The notes below the pieces were generated by a model, which was not told the origin of the DNA, made no database searches, and saw only the letters and a list, made by a program, of their open reading frames with translations. Position numbers and translations under genes: made by a program. From Sedimenticola selenatireducens (lineage in GTDB: Bacteria; Pseudomonadota; Gammaproteobacteria; Chromatiales; Chromatiaceae), in the NCBI RefSeq assembly GCF_007625115.1, contig NZ_VMNH01000013.1:124001-188000 (forward strand): a DNA stretch of 64,000 bases, read 5' to 3'. Shown here piece after piece: positions 50,506 to 60,267 of this stretch (its first letter is position 1; the number at the start of each line of letters is the position of its first letter).

Positions 50506-53478
50506 TCAGTTATCCGGTAGTGCTTCATCAGCCAATATCGGCTTTGTGTTCAGATAGCGTGCCTCAAACTCTGACACGGGCGCCGGGCGTCCGAGTAAAT
50601 AGCCTTGCCCATAATCACATCCCAATCCTTCAATGAAGGCCAGTTGCTCTTCTGTTTCTACGCCTTCCGCGGTGACCAATAAATCCATGTTTTTGGCCAA
50701 AGCAACAATGGATGAAACAATCGCAGCGTCGTTATTATCTTCTATAACATCTTTGACAAACGAGCGATCAATTTTTAGGGATGAGATAGGGAATCGTTTA
50801 AGATAACTGAGTGATGAATAGCCAGTTCCAAAATCATCAATGGCCAGTGATATGCCCATCTCTCGTATCTGATTCAGAATGGATATAGCGGCGTCAGCAT
50901 TGTCCATCAAGACACTCTCCGTGATCTCAAGTTCAAGCAGTTCCGGTGATAGTTGATTGGCATTCAACTCCTCGTCGATGGTTTTCAGTAGAGAAGGGTT
51001 GAAATGTCTGGCGGAAATATTCACTGCAATATGCAGCTTTTCAAATGCCGTGTTCTTCCACAGAGCGAGTTGTTGGCAGGCCGTTTTGATCACCCAGTCT
51101 CCAATGGCGACAATCATGCCGGTGTCTTCGGCAAGCGGTATGAAATCAGCAGGAGAGATGACCCCTTTTTCTGGATGATGCCAGCGTATGAGTGCTTCCA
51201 TACCAATCAGCTTGCGGCTCGCAAGTTCGAGCTTTGGTTGATAGTAGAGTTGCAGCTGCTCCTCGTCCAGCGCATGGCGCAGACTGCCTTCAAGCAGTAA
51301 CAGCCGGATGGTCTGGTCATTCATATCACTGGTGTAAAACTGGAAGGTATTGCGCCCGGCGTCTTTGGCACGATACATCGCTGCATCGGCGCATTTCATC
51401 AGACCATCAACACTGATGCCATCATCTGGAAACAGGCTTATGCCGATACTGACCGTTGGGAAAACTTCAATATTCTTAATGACCATTTTTTGTGAGAGCT
51501 TTTTCAAACATTTTGTGGCTATTGCTGCCACATTGTTTGGGTCGGATATCTCTTCAATGATGATAACAAACTCATCACCACCCAGACGGGCAACCGTGTC
51601 ATCTCCACGAATGGCTTCTTGAAGACGTATGGCGACCTCTTTGAGCATGCCGTCACCAACATCATGGCCCAGGCCATCGTTAATATTCTTAAAGCGATCC
51701 AGATCCAGAAATAACACAGCAACTTGCGTGCCTGTTCTATGGGCCTTATGCATAGCATGATCTAGGCGATCATGAAATAAAATGCGATTGGGCAATCCTG
51801 TCAGTGCATCATGTTCCGCCTGATGGCGCAGCCTTGCTTCGTTGTCTCTGAGTTGCCGTTCGGTCTTGAGGCGTTCAGTAATATCTTTTGAGATCTCAAT
51901 GATTCCGGAGAGGAAGCCGTTACTCTCCCAATAGGGTGACGCATCCAGTTCAAATAAACGTGTTCCATATTTTGAGCATTGATGCTCATGAACCATAGTG
52001 GCCGGTTTTCCTGTCGTCATTACCTCCTTTAAGGGGCAGGGGTGCTCTTCGCCATCGCAAGGTGTGGTTCTGTTATGAGAGAGCTGGTAACAGAGGTATT
52101 CATCCTCAACTGTTTTACCTGTAGGTATGTATTTACTTGCGGCCTGATTCATCATGATGACGCGGTAATCACTGCGAATCACCATAATAGGATCGATCAC
52201 ACCATCAATTACTGATTGTAGAAATGCCTGTTTCTCCTGAATCGCCTGCTCAGTCTGTTTTCGAATGGAGATGTCTTGAATCATAGCCAGATAGAACTGC
52301 TCCTCGCGGATCTGGACTGGGGTCATAATGAGGTCAAGTGGGAAAAGAGCGCCATTAAAATGTTGACCTGTGACCTCAATTCTCTCCTGATTAAAGCCTT
52401 TGTCATCGGTTAATTCGAGTAGCTGTTTAAGCCCTTCAGGTTGATTCAGACTGATCTCATTTGGCAGTAAGATTGAGAGTGGTTTTCCTATGATTACCTG
52501 AGGTGAAAAACCAAAGATACGACCTGCCGCTGGATTAAAGTCTTGAATGATGCCGTCATTGTCGATAAGCAGAATGCCATCGCCAGCGGCTTCAACAATT
52601 GCCCGAGTACGCTGTTCGCTCTCTTCTAAATCCTCTGTACGCAGCGCTATCGCTTCAGCCATGGCGTTAAATGCTGATGATACCTGCTGAATTTCATCGC
52701 TTCCTTTGGCGTGGAGTCGTACGGAATAGTCCCCTGCAGCAAGGTCTGTTGCGGCCCGGGTCAGCTTTGCCATTCGGGTAAGAACAGTCTGTTTTAATAG
52801 TAGAAATACCGCCAGAAAGGTGAAGATAAAGCCGAACAAGTAGCTCAAGCTGGAGTTCCAAACCTGGTTGATGGCGCGTTTTTCCAGCTCTTCAGCCGGG
52901 AGCTTGATACTTAAGATGCCGCGTAACTCTCCCAGCTGGTAATTATAGGCCAGGTCATATTTATCGCGAATGCTGGGTGGCGCATCTTCCCGTTTTCCGT
53001 GGCATTGGAGGCAATCTTTAGTAATCCAGATGGGGGTCGAAAAATGATAGAACGATTTACCCTCGGCAGCGAATGGAACCATACGCTCCTTCTTGCCATC
53101 ATTTTGCCTGAAGTATTGAATGGCCTCCATCTCCACCGCATCTGCCATGAGGGCCGGATTGCGTGGATGATCGGATACATTGTTAAAGGTGAGTCCGGAT
53201 GTGACCCACTGGGTGAATTCCTGGGAAATACGGGTCAAGGCATGAGCGGGGAGAAATCCGACTGTTGTTTCATTCAGGGGCAGGCCACTGATCATGAACT
53301 GGTGGCGATAGACCCGGCGTGTAGCCGCCATCATGCCCCTGATTGAGCGGGCTTCATTGGTCAGGGCCGCTACGATCTCTTTGCGGGTATTCTGGTAGTC
53401 GATATAGGTGAGCACGCCAAAAGAGATCAGGAACACAGTCCCGATGGTAATCAGCAGTTTGGATTTTAGATCCAGCAT
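50506..53478 (-). CDS. Membrane PAS-GGDEF-EAL protein with periplasmic CXXCH sensor
   Basis: 990 residues from the ATG at 53478; a GTG at 53508 has a ribosome site too close to it. Domain order: membrane segment, Tll0287/DUF3365-like periplasmic sensor (30-200), second membrane segment, HAMP, two PAS domains, GGDEF (ARLGGDEF with an RGDD I-site) and EAL (EALIRWHH). CLQCH at 156-160 is a c-type haem motif, at the same residue numbers as in the chemotaxis receptor of this window. Both catalytic motifs look intact, so it may make or degrade cyclic di-GMP in response to redox or a haem ligand. Confidence 0.9.
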   Translation of the reverse strand: MLDLKSKLLITIGTVFLISFGVLTYIDYQNTRKEIVAALTNEARSIRGMMAATRRVYRHQFMISGLPLNETTVGFLPAHALTRISQEFTQWVTSGLTFNNVSDHPRNPALMADAVEMEAIQYFRQNDGKKERMVPFAAEGKSFYHFSTPIWITKDCLQCHGKREDAPPSIRDKYDLAYNYQLGELRGILSIKLPAEELEKRAINQVWNSSLSYLFGFIFTFLAVFLLLKQTVLTRMAKLTRAATDLAAGDYSVRLHAKGSDEIQQVSSAFNAMAEAIALRTEDLEESEQRTRAIVEAAGDGILLIDNDGIIQDFNPAAGRIFGFSPQVIIGKPLSILLPNEISLNQPEGLKQLLELTDDKGFNQERIEVTGQHFNGALFPLDLIMTPVQIREEQFYLAMIQDISIRKQTEQAIQEKQAFLQSVIDGVIDPIMVIRSDYRVIMMNQAASKYIPTGKTVEDEYLCYQLSHNRTTPCDGEEHPCPLKEVMTTGKPATMVHEHQCSKYGTRLFELDASPYWESNGFLSGIIEISKDITERLKTERQLRDNEARLRHQAEHDALTGLPNRILFHDRLDHAMHKAHRTGTQVAVLFLDLDRFKNINDGLGHDVGDGMLKEVAIRLQEAIRGDDTVARLGGDEFVIIIEEISDPNNVAAIATKCLKKLSQKMVIKNIEVFPTVSIGISLFPDDGISVDGLMKCADAAMYRAKDAGRNTFQFYTSDMNDQTIRLLLLEGSLRHALDEEQLQLYYQPKLELASRKLIGMEALIRWHHPEKGVISPADFIPLAEDTGMIVAIGDWVIKTACQQLALWKNTAFEKLHIAVNISARHFNPSLLKTIDEELNANQLSPELLELEITESVLMDNADAAISILNQIREMGISLAIDDFGTGYSSLSYLKRFPISSLKIDRSFVKDVIEDNNDAAIVSSIVALAKNMDLLVTAEGVETEEQLAFIEGLGCDYGQGYLLGRPAPVSEFEARYLNTKPILADEALPDN

Positions 53479-53800
53479 AACAAGCGGGAGGGGTGATTTC
53501 CGTAACACTCCTTGTTAAACCCCTCTGTCATTGTTTTGCCCTCATTGATTTAGATGCCGATATACACAATTGCATAACAGTTCAGCGACCACTGGCGAGG
53601 AAAGTTAATTGATATTGGTCAATGTTTGCTGCTTCAGAGTGTGGAGTGTAGGGATTATTGAGCGTCAGATATTTGACCTATGACAATAATTGATCATATA
53701 TCCGGCATATACAGGCAGGGAGATACTCGCGGAGGCTCTTTTCTATGGAAGCTCTGCTAGGTGTGCGTTGGTAGGCGAGTGTTATATGAGGTATTTATAA
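53479..53800. other. Intergenic region between minus-strand genes
   Basis: About 320 bases, AT-rich, between a small exported protein and the PAS-GGDEF-EAL gene. No gene, terminator or RNA was recognised. Confidence 0.5.
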
Positions 53801-54166
53801 TCAGTTTTTTATAGATTCAGTAAATTCAGAGGCCTTTTCGGCAACGTCTGCTCCAAACGCTTTGGTTTTCTGCCAAGCAGAACGAGAAGTCTCGGCAATG
53901 ACCTGACCAGCGTGCGCTCCTTTTACCTTGGCGGATTGGTATAACGCTTTTGTCTTTTCAACAGCGGTTGATCCAAACTCCTGACTTGATTCGAGTGCGT
54001 TAGAACTTATCTCCTTGGTTTTATCCCAGCTCTCTTGTGCGCTGGTGGATGATGTTTCAGCATGGGCGCTGAGTTCATCAGCGGGTTCGTTATCTGCAAG
54101 AGCCGAGATACTCAGTAACGAAAACCAAAGTATCAGCAGTAGCAGTTGAAAGAGTCGTTTTTGCAT
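53801..54166 (-). CDS. Small exported amphipathic-repeat protein
   Basis: 121 residues. The signal peptide ends SALA. The mature part repeats an amphipathic helix pattern based on W/A-x-KTK followed by Ala and Glu (SWDKTKEISSNALESS, TAVEKTKALYQSAKVKG, AWQKTKAFGADVAEKA), like apolipoprotein-type or late-embryogenesis-type helices. No family name is given. It may bind membranes in the periplasm. Confidence 0.6.
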   Translation of the reverse strand: MQKRLFQLLLLILWFSLLSISALADNEPADELSAHAETSSTSAQESWDKTKEISSNALESSQEFGSTAVEKTKALYQSAKVKGAHAGQVIAETSRSAWQKTKAFGADVAEKASEFTESIKN

Positions 54167-54303
54167 GGGTAAATTCCGTGGCTATATTAGGGGGCTATTG
54201 TGCCACTCCATGTGAGTCTGGTATCTGTGAATGGTTCCCGGTTTTAGGCTGCAGACCGGTAATGTAAACAAATTTTGTGATCACCCGCACAGGTAAAGAG
54301 CGC

Positions 54304-54921
54304 TTAGAGTACGTGCAACAGACGGCGCGCCTCTTCAGCCAGTTTTTTTCGGTTGAAAATCACTTGGAATCTCCCACCACCACACTGACGCCATAATATT
54401 GCTGAGCGGATGCCTGAGAGGAGAAGGGCGCGAATGCGGTTTACATTGTCCGGATTTTGCAGATGGAGTGGGTCGCCTTGAACCATGATGCGTGGCTTGA
54501 GCGTGCTAATGCTGTTGGAATAGATATCGGCCAGTTGAGCAATAATATTTGCGTGCAGCAGGGGGAAGTGATCCATTCGCCGATCAGCAAGCTGAATCCC
54601 TTCCTTGATTTGTTCCAGCATGGCCGGGTTTTTTCTCAGTTTCCCTTCCAGGTGGAGGAGTGCAATGACGTATTGGGTTACCATGACATTGTCTGTCTGT
54701 TTTTCACCGAGTTGACGCTGAATGAGGCGTAATCCGAGTTCTACCCCGCGTAGCCCTCCGTAGACATCTTCCACGCTGTCGGCATTAATTTTGAACAGGC
54801 TACGGATGCTTGCCTCCATATTTTCACTCTCGGCAGTGCCGCTCTCAGCAATCTGTGCCGCCATACTCGCTGCTTGAAATACGCCAGCCAAAGCGATGCA
54901 TCGATCTTTGTTACTCTTCAT
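54304..54921 (-). CDS. hflD: High frequency lysogenisation protein HflD homologue
   Basis: 205 residues with the HflD pattern: CIALAGVFQAASMAAQIAESG at the start, a central SIRSLFKINADSVEDVYGG, and ALLLSGIRSAILWRQCGGGRFQ near the C-terminus. HflD is a peripheral membrane protein. It lies three bases after mnmA, conserved from E. coli. Confidence 0.9.
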   Translation of the reverse strand: MKSNKDRCIALAGVFQAASMAAQIAESGTAESENMEASIRSLFKINADSVEDVYGGLRGVELGLRLIQRQLGEKQTDNVMVTQYVIALLHLEGKLRKNPAMLEQIKEGIQLADRRMDHFPLLHANIIAQLADIYSNSISTLKPRIMVQGDPLHLQNPDNVNRIRALLLSGIRSAILWRQCGGGRFQVIFNRKKLAEEARRLLHVL

Positions 54922-54924
54922 TTT

Positions 54925-56016
54925 TTAATAAGTCCGCTCAATGATTCCGCCGCCAAGACAAACCCTGTCCTGATACAAGACCACAGATTGCCCCGGTGTG
55001 ACGGCCCGCTGCTTCTGCTCAAATTGGACCTGTACCTGGTCATTTTCAAGCTGTGTGATGTGACATTTTTGCAAGGGTTGTCTGTGTCGGATTCGTGCCA
55101 GACAGTTGAGTGGCATCGCGGGAGCTGTATCTGCAATCCAGTGTAATTGATTGGCTACTAGTCCCTGTTTCAGAAGCAGGGGATGATTGTGCCCTTGTGC
55201 CACGATAAGCCGGTTGTTTTTTAGCTCCTTATCAACCACAAACCAGGGGTTGGCTTCACTGTCCGCTCGACCACCGATGCCTAATCCTTTGCGTTGACCC
55301 AATGTGTAATACATAAGGCCTTGGTGTTCACCAATGGGGTCACCTTCAGGCGTAACCATCATGCCTGGATTAGCGGGGAGATATTGGCTGAGAAACTCGG
55401 TGAATTTTCGCTCCCCAATGAAGCAGATCCCGGTGCTGTCTTTCTTTTTGTGATTGGGTAAGCCGGCTTTTTCAGCCAGGATACGAACGTCTGATTTATC
55501 TAATTCGCCGAGTGGGAAAAGACTGTGTCTAAGCTGCGCCTGTCCTAGCATGTAAAGAAAGTAGGTCTGGTCTTTGTTTTCATCTTTGGCGCGGATCATT
55601 TGCAACTGATTGCCCTGCTGTTTGATTGCAGCATAGTGGCCGGTCGCAATGCCCTCTGCACCCAGATGCAGTGCATAGTCCAGAAATGCCTTGAACTTGA
55701 TTTCCCTGTTACAGAGGACATCGGGATTCGGTGTGCGTCCAGCACGGTATTCATCGAGGAAATACTCAAAGACATTGTCCCAGTATTCGCCAGAAAAATT
55801 AACTGTATGCAGCCGAATGCCTAACTGGTCAGCAACGGACTGGGCGTCGGCAAGATCAACAGTGGCTGAGCAATACTCTTGGGTATCATCCTCTTCCCAG
55901 TTTTTCATGAACAGGCCCTCAACCTGATAGCCTTGCTCAATCAATAGCAAGGCTGCAACGGAGGAGTCTACGCCACCAGACATGCCCACAATTATTCGCT
56001 TACTTTTACTCATCAT
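54925..56016 (-). CDS. mnmA: tRNA-specific 2-thiouridylase
   Basis: 363 residues. It has the PP-loop [15 protein letters not shown], the catalytic cysteine in [13 protein letters not shown] near residue 103 and the second in [12 protein letters not shown] near residue 200. It thiolates the wobble uridine of tRNAs for Lys, Glu and Gln. The start ATGATG directly follows the stop of the upstream secreted-protein gene, so it is translationally coupled to it. Confidence 0.96.
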   Translation of the reverse strand: MMSKSKRIIVGMSGGVDSSVAALLLIEQGYQVEGLFMKNWEEDDTQEYCSATVDLADAQSVADQLGIRLHTVNFSGEYWDNVFEYFLDEYRAGRTPNPDVLCNREIKFKAFLDYALHLGAEGIATGHYAAIKQQGNQLQMIRAKDENKDQTYFLYMLGQAQLRHSLFPLGELDKSDVRILAEKAGLPNHKKKDSTGICFIGERKFTEFLSQYLPANPGMMVTPEGDPIGEHQGLMYYTLGQRKGLGIGGRADSEANPWFVVDKELKNNRLIVAQGHNHPLLLKQGLVANQLHWIADTAPAMPLNCLARIRHRQPLQKCHITQLENDQVQVQFEQKQRAVTPGQSVVLYQDRVCLGGGIIERTY

Positions 56017-56580
56017 CTAATTCTTTATGAAGGCTTGACCTGATAGCCACGCCTCAATGGGTTGTATTATCGGTGGGTGACCGTTCTCAAAAAACCAGGA
56101 ATCTACCGCATATATTTGTTGGGCTTCTCGATCTAGAATGGTCGCTGTCCAATGAACATCAAATAGCCAGGGATTGCGTCTCTGACGCGCTTCCACGCGG
56201 TGCCATTTTAACAGGTTGTCCTGTTCCATGAGTTGCAGGTAAGTGGTGGTATTAAGTGATTCCGCGATGCAATCCAACTGGCCTGGTTCAGAGCCCTCGC
56301 CATCATTTTCAGCAAGGTCACGCCAAGTGCCGTTGATCTTGCCAACTATCTGCTCTAATTGTGCGATGGCCTTGCTGATCTGTCCACGTTCATCTTTGGC
56401 AGTCCGCTGAGGGGGGAACAGCGCCCTGATCTCTCGCCAGTGTGAGGATTCTAGTGCTACCGGTTGTAGGATATCACAGTGGTAGTCTGTGCAGGTCTGA
56501 AACGGTGGTGGTGCATCCCATGCTTTCGCAGAAAAAGAGAAAGTGAGTAACACCAATACTCTATATCTGGACGATATCAT
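56017..56580 (-). CDS. Secreted protein, paralogue of the upstream gene
   Basis: 187 residues from the ATG at 56580, which overlaps the preceding stop as ATGA. The signal peptide covers residues 1-20 (YRVLVLLTFSFSAKA). The mature part matches the neighbour upstream throughout: CTDYHCDILQ, WREIRALFPPQR, DERGQISKAIAQLEQIVGKI, QLDCIAESLNTTTYLQ and AVDSWFFENGHPPII. The four-helix-like layout and conserved Cys and Trp suggest an exported enzyme or binding protein of unknown function. Confidence 0.8.
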   Translation of the reverse strand: MISSRYRVLVLLTFSFSAKAWDAPPPFQTCTDYHCDILQPVALESSHWREIRALFPPQRTAKDERGQISKAIAQLEQIVGKINGTWRDLAENDGEGSEPGQLDCIAESLNTTTYLQLMEQDNLLKWHRVEARQRRNPWLFDVHWTATILDREAQQIYAVDSWFFENGHPPIIQPIEAWLSGQAFIKN

Positions 56581-57194
56581 TTGGTTTCGGGATGCCAGCC
56601 AGATTTCCACTGAGGCAGTGGAATGATTTCCGGCTTTATGCCATTGTCATGAAACCACGAGTCGATTGCCCAATTCGTTGCATTGGCTTTTTCTTCAATC
56701 ACTGCGGTGGTATGTGGCCAGCCAAAGAAAAAGAAGCCGCGAGTAACGGGCTCTTTGATGTGGTGCCATTGTAGCAGCCCCGCCTCCTGCATCATGTAAA
56801 TATAATTGGTTGTATTGGTGGATTCATCGATGCAGTCCATTTGATGATCACGTGGATCATCAGTTGATTCATTTTCGCCTTTATCCTTGTTGGTGTTGGT
56901 CATTTCACCGACAAGTTGTTCCATGCGTGCGATGGCGCGGCCAATATGTTCACGTTCTTTTGCGGCTGTATTTGCCCTAGGTAGAAATAGCTGACGGATG
57001 GATTGCCACTGATTCTGATTTAATGATAACTGGGCAATCGATTTACAGCTGAGATCAAAGCAGACGGAGAAGTTTTCTGGGGTCGGCGTTGTATTGATCT
57101 CTTCACTGATAAAGACCACGGCGTGTGTAGAATAGGGCAGGATCAGTAGCACGAGTAAGAGATCAATTGCCAGAAATTGCTTAGTCAAGATCAC
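56577..57194 (-). CDS. Secreted protein, first of a tandem paralogous pair
   Basis: 205 residues from a GTG at 57194 that overlaps the nudJ 3' end by 14 bases. The signal peptide ends STHA. Shared motifs with its downstream paralogue: CFDLSCKSI, WQSIRQLFLPR, KEREHIGRAIARMEQLVG, QMDCIDESTNTTNYIYMM and AIDSWFHDNGIKPEII. The family is unnamed. Its place inside the rluE-nudJ-mnmA-hflD operon suggests coordinated expression with tRNA and rRNA modification genes. Confidence 0.8.
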   Translation of the reverse strand: MILTKQFLAIDLLLVLLILPYSTHAVVFISEEINTTPTPENFSVCFDLSCKSIAQLSLNQNQWQSIRQLFLPRANTAAKEREHIGRAIARMEQLVGEMTNTNKDKGENESTDDPRDHQMDCIDESTNTTNYIYMMQEAGLLQWHHIKEPVTRGFFFFGWPHTTAVIEEKANATNWAIDSWFHDNGIKPEIIPLPQWKSGWHPETK

Positions 57195-57630
57195 TGATTA
57201 ATGCCAGGGGATAGCGATGTCCCGCCAGGAAATCATCCACACAGCGCAACACCATGGGGCTACGTAGCCGATCCGCATGCTCAGTCAGCTCATCGCGTGT
57301 CAACCAGACCGTACCGAGTATGCCTTCATCCAGTGGAAGGTGTGGTTGGTGGTCGTGACAACTGCCGTGAAAACAGAAGCGCAAGTAGGTGGCTTCGGCT
57401 GGGGGGACCTGCCATCGGTAGATTCCAATGAGCGACTCTGGGGTAAAGCCCCAGGCCGTCTCCTCTCGTGTTTCACGGATAACCGCATCGATCAGGGATT
57501 CGGCCTCTTCCAGATGGCCGGCCGGTTGATTGATGACAGCTTCTCCATTGCTGTTTAGCTCTTCGATCATGAGGAATCGGCCCTCCTTTTCTATCACGGA
57601 GGCTACGGTGGTATGGGGTGTCCAGATCAT
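57181..57630 (-). CDS. nudJ: Nudix hydrolase, NudJ-like
   Basis: 149 residues. The Nudix box is GHLEEAESLIDAVIRETREETAW, read here as G(5)E(7)REXXEEXGU-like. It starts with WTPHTTVASVIE and ends RSPMVLRCVDDFLAGHRYPL, both matching E. coli NudJ, which dephosphorylates nucleoside tri- and diphosphates and HMP-PP. It sits between rluE and the secreted-protein pair, preserving the rluE-nudJ-mnmA order. Confidence 0.9.
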   Translation of the reverse strand: MIWTPHTTVASVIEKEGRFLMIEELNSNGEAVINQPAGHLEEAESLIDAVIRETREETAWGFTPESLIGIYRWQVPPAEATYLRFCFHGSCHDHQPHLPLDEGILGTVWLTRDELTEHADRLRSPMVLRCVDDFLAGHRYPLALISDLD

Positions 57631-57651
57631 GTCCGCATTTTAACCTGATTT

Positions 57652-58260
57652 TTACTTGCCTGCTGGCGTTTTGGCTCGGCGCTTCTTTCTGTCTTTAGGT
57701 CGGGATTTCAAGGCGGGAGAGGGTACAGCCATCTCGAGCCATTGTCCTGGAGCCAGTGAACCAATATCCCATTGTCCAATACGCATTCGGACTAGTCGCA
57801 ATGTCGGGAAGCCGATAGCGGCAGTCATGCGGCGTACTTGCCGATTTCGACCTTCGCGGATTTCGATCTCTAACCATTGGGTTGGGATGTTTGCGCGGAA
57901 TCTGACCGGTGGGTTGCGATCCCATAACGCGGGCTGTTCAAGCAGTCTGGCTTTTGCAGGGAGTGTTGCGCCATCTTTTAGTTCGATTCCATCGCGGAGC
58001 TGTTGCAATGCGGTTTCATCGGGTATTCCCTCTACCTCAACCCAATACTGTTTCCAGGTCTTTTCCGTTGGATTAGCAAGTCTATGTTGCAGTTTTCCAT
58101 CGTCTGTTAATAGCAGGAGACCTTCGCTGTCGCGGTCGAGTCGTCCGGCTGGATAAACACCTTTTTGATCAATATAACTGGCCAAAGTCTCTCGCCCTGC
58201 AGCGTCAGTGAACTGGGTGAGCACGCCAAATGGCTTATTGAATAGTATTAATCGGGACAT
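57652..58260 (-). CDS. rluE: 23S rRNA pseudouridine synthase E
   Basis: 202 residues. The catalytic aspartate is in [28 protein letters not shown] opens the protein, and [19 protein letters not shown] is the RluE/RsuA-type C-terminal motif. It makes one pseudouridine in 23S rRNA (position 2457 in E. coli). The C-terminal tail is basic. It precedes nudJ by 21 bases. Confidence 0.92.
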   Translation of the reverse strand: MSRLILFNKPFGVLTQFTDAAGRETLASYIDQKGVYPAGRLDRDSEGLLLLTDDGKLQHRLANPTEKTWKQYWVEVEGIPDETALQQLRDGIELKDGATLPAKARLLEQPALWDRNPPVRFRANIPTQWLEIEIREGRNRQVRRMTAAIGFPTLRLVRMRIGQWDIGSLAPGQWLEMAVPSPALKSRPKDRKKRRAKTPAGK

Positions 58261-58272
58261 AGTGACAGCGAT

Positions 58273-58302
58273 AAAAAAGGGCCGTCCGATTATCGGCGGC
58301 CC
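58273..58302 (-). terminator. Intrinsic terminator of the GGDEF gene
   Basis: A ten-base stem with one bulge (GGGCCGTCCGA with TCGGCGGCCC) and a short loop, followed by six U on the minus strand. It separates the GGDEF gene from the rluE operon. Confidence 0.8.
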
Positions 58303-58329
58303 TGGTGACAGGTCAAGGGTTTTTAATGC

Positions 58330-59253
58330 CTATTCAGTCAGGTCATCAATAATTACCCGGTTTCTGCCCTCATTTTTTGCCCGATAGAGTGCGGCGTCGA
58401 TACGTTGGAACAGGGTGTCTGTGCTATCTTGAGCGGTAAGCTTGGTGACACCTAAACTCACCGTCATCTGTATGTCCTTGTCAGATATAGGTTCAAGATT
58501 CTGCACATTAACGCGTATTCTTTCAGCCAGTAGCTGTGCACCCTCTAAATCTGTGCCAGTCAGTAGTACAAGGAACTCTTCTCCACCATAGCGGAAGATC
58601 ATGTCGCTTTCCCTTATGCTCTGTTCAGCGCATTGGGCTGCGGCTTTTAGTGCCTGATCGCCATACAGATGACCATGTTGATCATTGATTGCTTTGAAAT
58701 GGTCTATATCCATCAGGATCACAGATAGCGGGGAGTTGTGGCGTTGTGCCAAGCCAATCTCCCGTTTCATAGACGCATCCATCGAGGCCCGGTTTCTGAC
58801 ACCGGTCAAGGGATCAATAGTGGCTGATTCGACAGCGCGTTGATAGAGCAGGGTGTTTCTAAGCGGATAGAGTAGGCCAGCAAGGAGGTTCTCTATCAAC
58901 TCTAATTCTGAATCTTCAAAGGGATACTTGCGGAAGAAATTCAGATCACCCAGATGGTCTCCCGCAACGACTAATTCGTAAGCACAGTTGTTAACCGGTT
59001 GATCGCCCAGCTTGATATCAATCTTGAGTGATGGAAACCGATAGGTGAGACCATCGTATTTAATGAATTGGCGAATCTCTTTTGCAAACAGCGCCAATAA
59101 CTCATTAATTTCTAAAGTGCTCTGGAGAATCCCACTCAGTGCAAGTATTTTTGAGGCAAACCTATAGTGAGTCTCTTGGTTATTGTCTGGATGGGCCGGA
59201 TGCGGACTCACCCTTTTTAGGTTTCCAGAGATGTGTTGAAACTGGTTTGTCAT
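58330..59253 (-). CDS. Cytoplasmic diguanylate cyclase
   Basis: 307 residues from the ATG at 59253. The N-terminal 135 residues form a GAF-like domain without membrane segments. The C-terminal GGDEF domain reads FRYGGEEF with RESD five residues ahead (I-site). GGEEF is catalytically competent. It should make cyclic di-GMP. A terminator follows. Confidence 0.88.
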   Translation of the reverse strand: MTNQFQHISGNLKRVSPHPAHPDNNQETHYRFASKILALSGILQSTLEINELLALFAKEIRQFIKYDGLTYRFPSLKIDIKLGDQPVNNCAYELVVAGDHLGDLNFFRKYPFEDSELELIENLLAGLLYPLRNTLLYQRAVESATIDPLTGVRNRASMDASMKREIGLAQRHNSPLSVILMDIDHFKAINDQHGHLYGDQALKAAAQCAEQSIRESDMIFRYGGEEFLVLLTGTDLEGAQLLAERIRVNVQNLEPISDKDIQMTVSLGVTKLTAQDSTDTLFQRIDAALYRAKNEGRNRVIIDDLTE

Positions 59254-59452
59254 AATCAGTATTCCCAACTAGCCATACGCCATAATATACGCAGTGTTAA
59301 TAGCGATATCTGTGCCAACTATAAAATAACCAGTAAAAACAACAAGATGTAAATAATAAATATTTAAATGTCAATTATATGACATATTTTTGCGGCTGTT
59401 TTTTGCCGCCTGTTGCCGGTATGGCGGCATTATGTGTTGCCGCTTTCGGGCA

Positions 59453-60193
59453 TCAGCTGTAGCTCAGTGCCTGTCCCGTTGTTCCCATGCTGTCCGGGCC
59501 CATGAGCCAGAGGTAATCAGGAATCAGTGCGTCGGGGGTTTTGAGGGTTTCGGCATCCTCGCCAGGATAAGCTGTTAGTCGTAGTTTTGATCGGGTAGGC
59601 CCGGGATCAAAGCTGTTAACCCGGATGTTGCTGCTGTCTCGGGTCTCTTCGGCAAGGATCTGCATCAATCCTTCCAGGCCAAACTTTGATACACCATAGG
59701 CACCCCAGTAGGCCTTGCCTTCACGCCCCACCTGATCAGAGGTGAACACAATGGATGCGTCGTTGGCCTTGCGTAAAAGGGGTAGGCAAGCCTGGGTCAG
59801 CAGGAAAGGGGCATTCAGGTTGACCTGCATGACTTGATACCAGGTTTCGGCATCATAGTCATCAATACGACTCAACAGACGTAACTGCGCCGCATTGTGC
59901 AGTAATCCTTCGAGTGATCCGAACTCTTTCCCCAGGGTCTCTGCCAATTCGGAATAGTCGTGGGGGGTGGCCCCTTCCAGGTTCATTGGATAGATGGCCG
60001 GCTGCACACCGCCAGCGGCCTCAATGGCATCGTATACGGCCTCCAGCTTGGCAATGGTTCGACCTAACAGGATTACCGTTGCGCCGTGTGTCGCACAGGC
60101 GATAGCCGCAGTTTTCCCCAGGCCATCGCCTGCACCCGTAATAAGAAGGGTGCGTCCAGTCAAAAGATCTTTTGGGGGGTGGTAATCGCGCAT
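59453..60193 (-). CDS. yciK: Short-chain dehydrogenase, YciK family
   Basis: 246 residues. The NAD(P)-binding motif is TGAGDGLG near residue 20, and the catalytic pair is in YGVSK (Tyr, Lys) near residue 166. It starts RDYHPPKDLLTGRTLLITG, typical of YciK. The substrate is not known. It lies downstream of the phosphatase and ubiG, an order shared with Pseudomonas. Confidence 0.88.
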   Translation of the reverse strand: MRDYHPPKDLLTGRTLLITGAGDGLGKTAAIACATHGATVILLGRTIAKLEAVYDAIEAAGGVQPAIYPMNLEGATPHDYSELAETLGKEFGSLEGLLHNAAQLRLLSRIDDYDAETWYQVMQVNLNAPFLLTQACLPLLRKANDASIVFTSDQVGREGKAYWGAYGVSKFGLEGLMQILAEETRDSSNIRVNSFDPGPTRSKLRLTAYPGEDAETLKTPDALIPDYLWLMGPDSMGTTGQALSYS

Positions 60194-60267
60194 GGTCTCA
60201 TCCTAAAGTGTAGTGTCTGGGTATTCTAACCGGGCCTCATTTACCATTCGAGTGTCCCGTGTACAGA

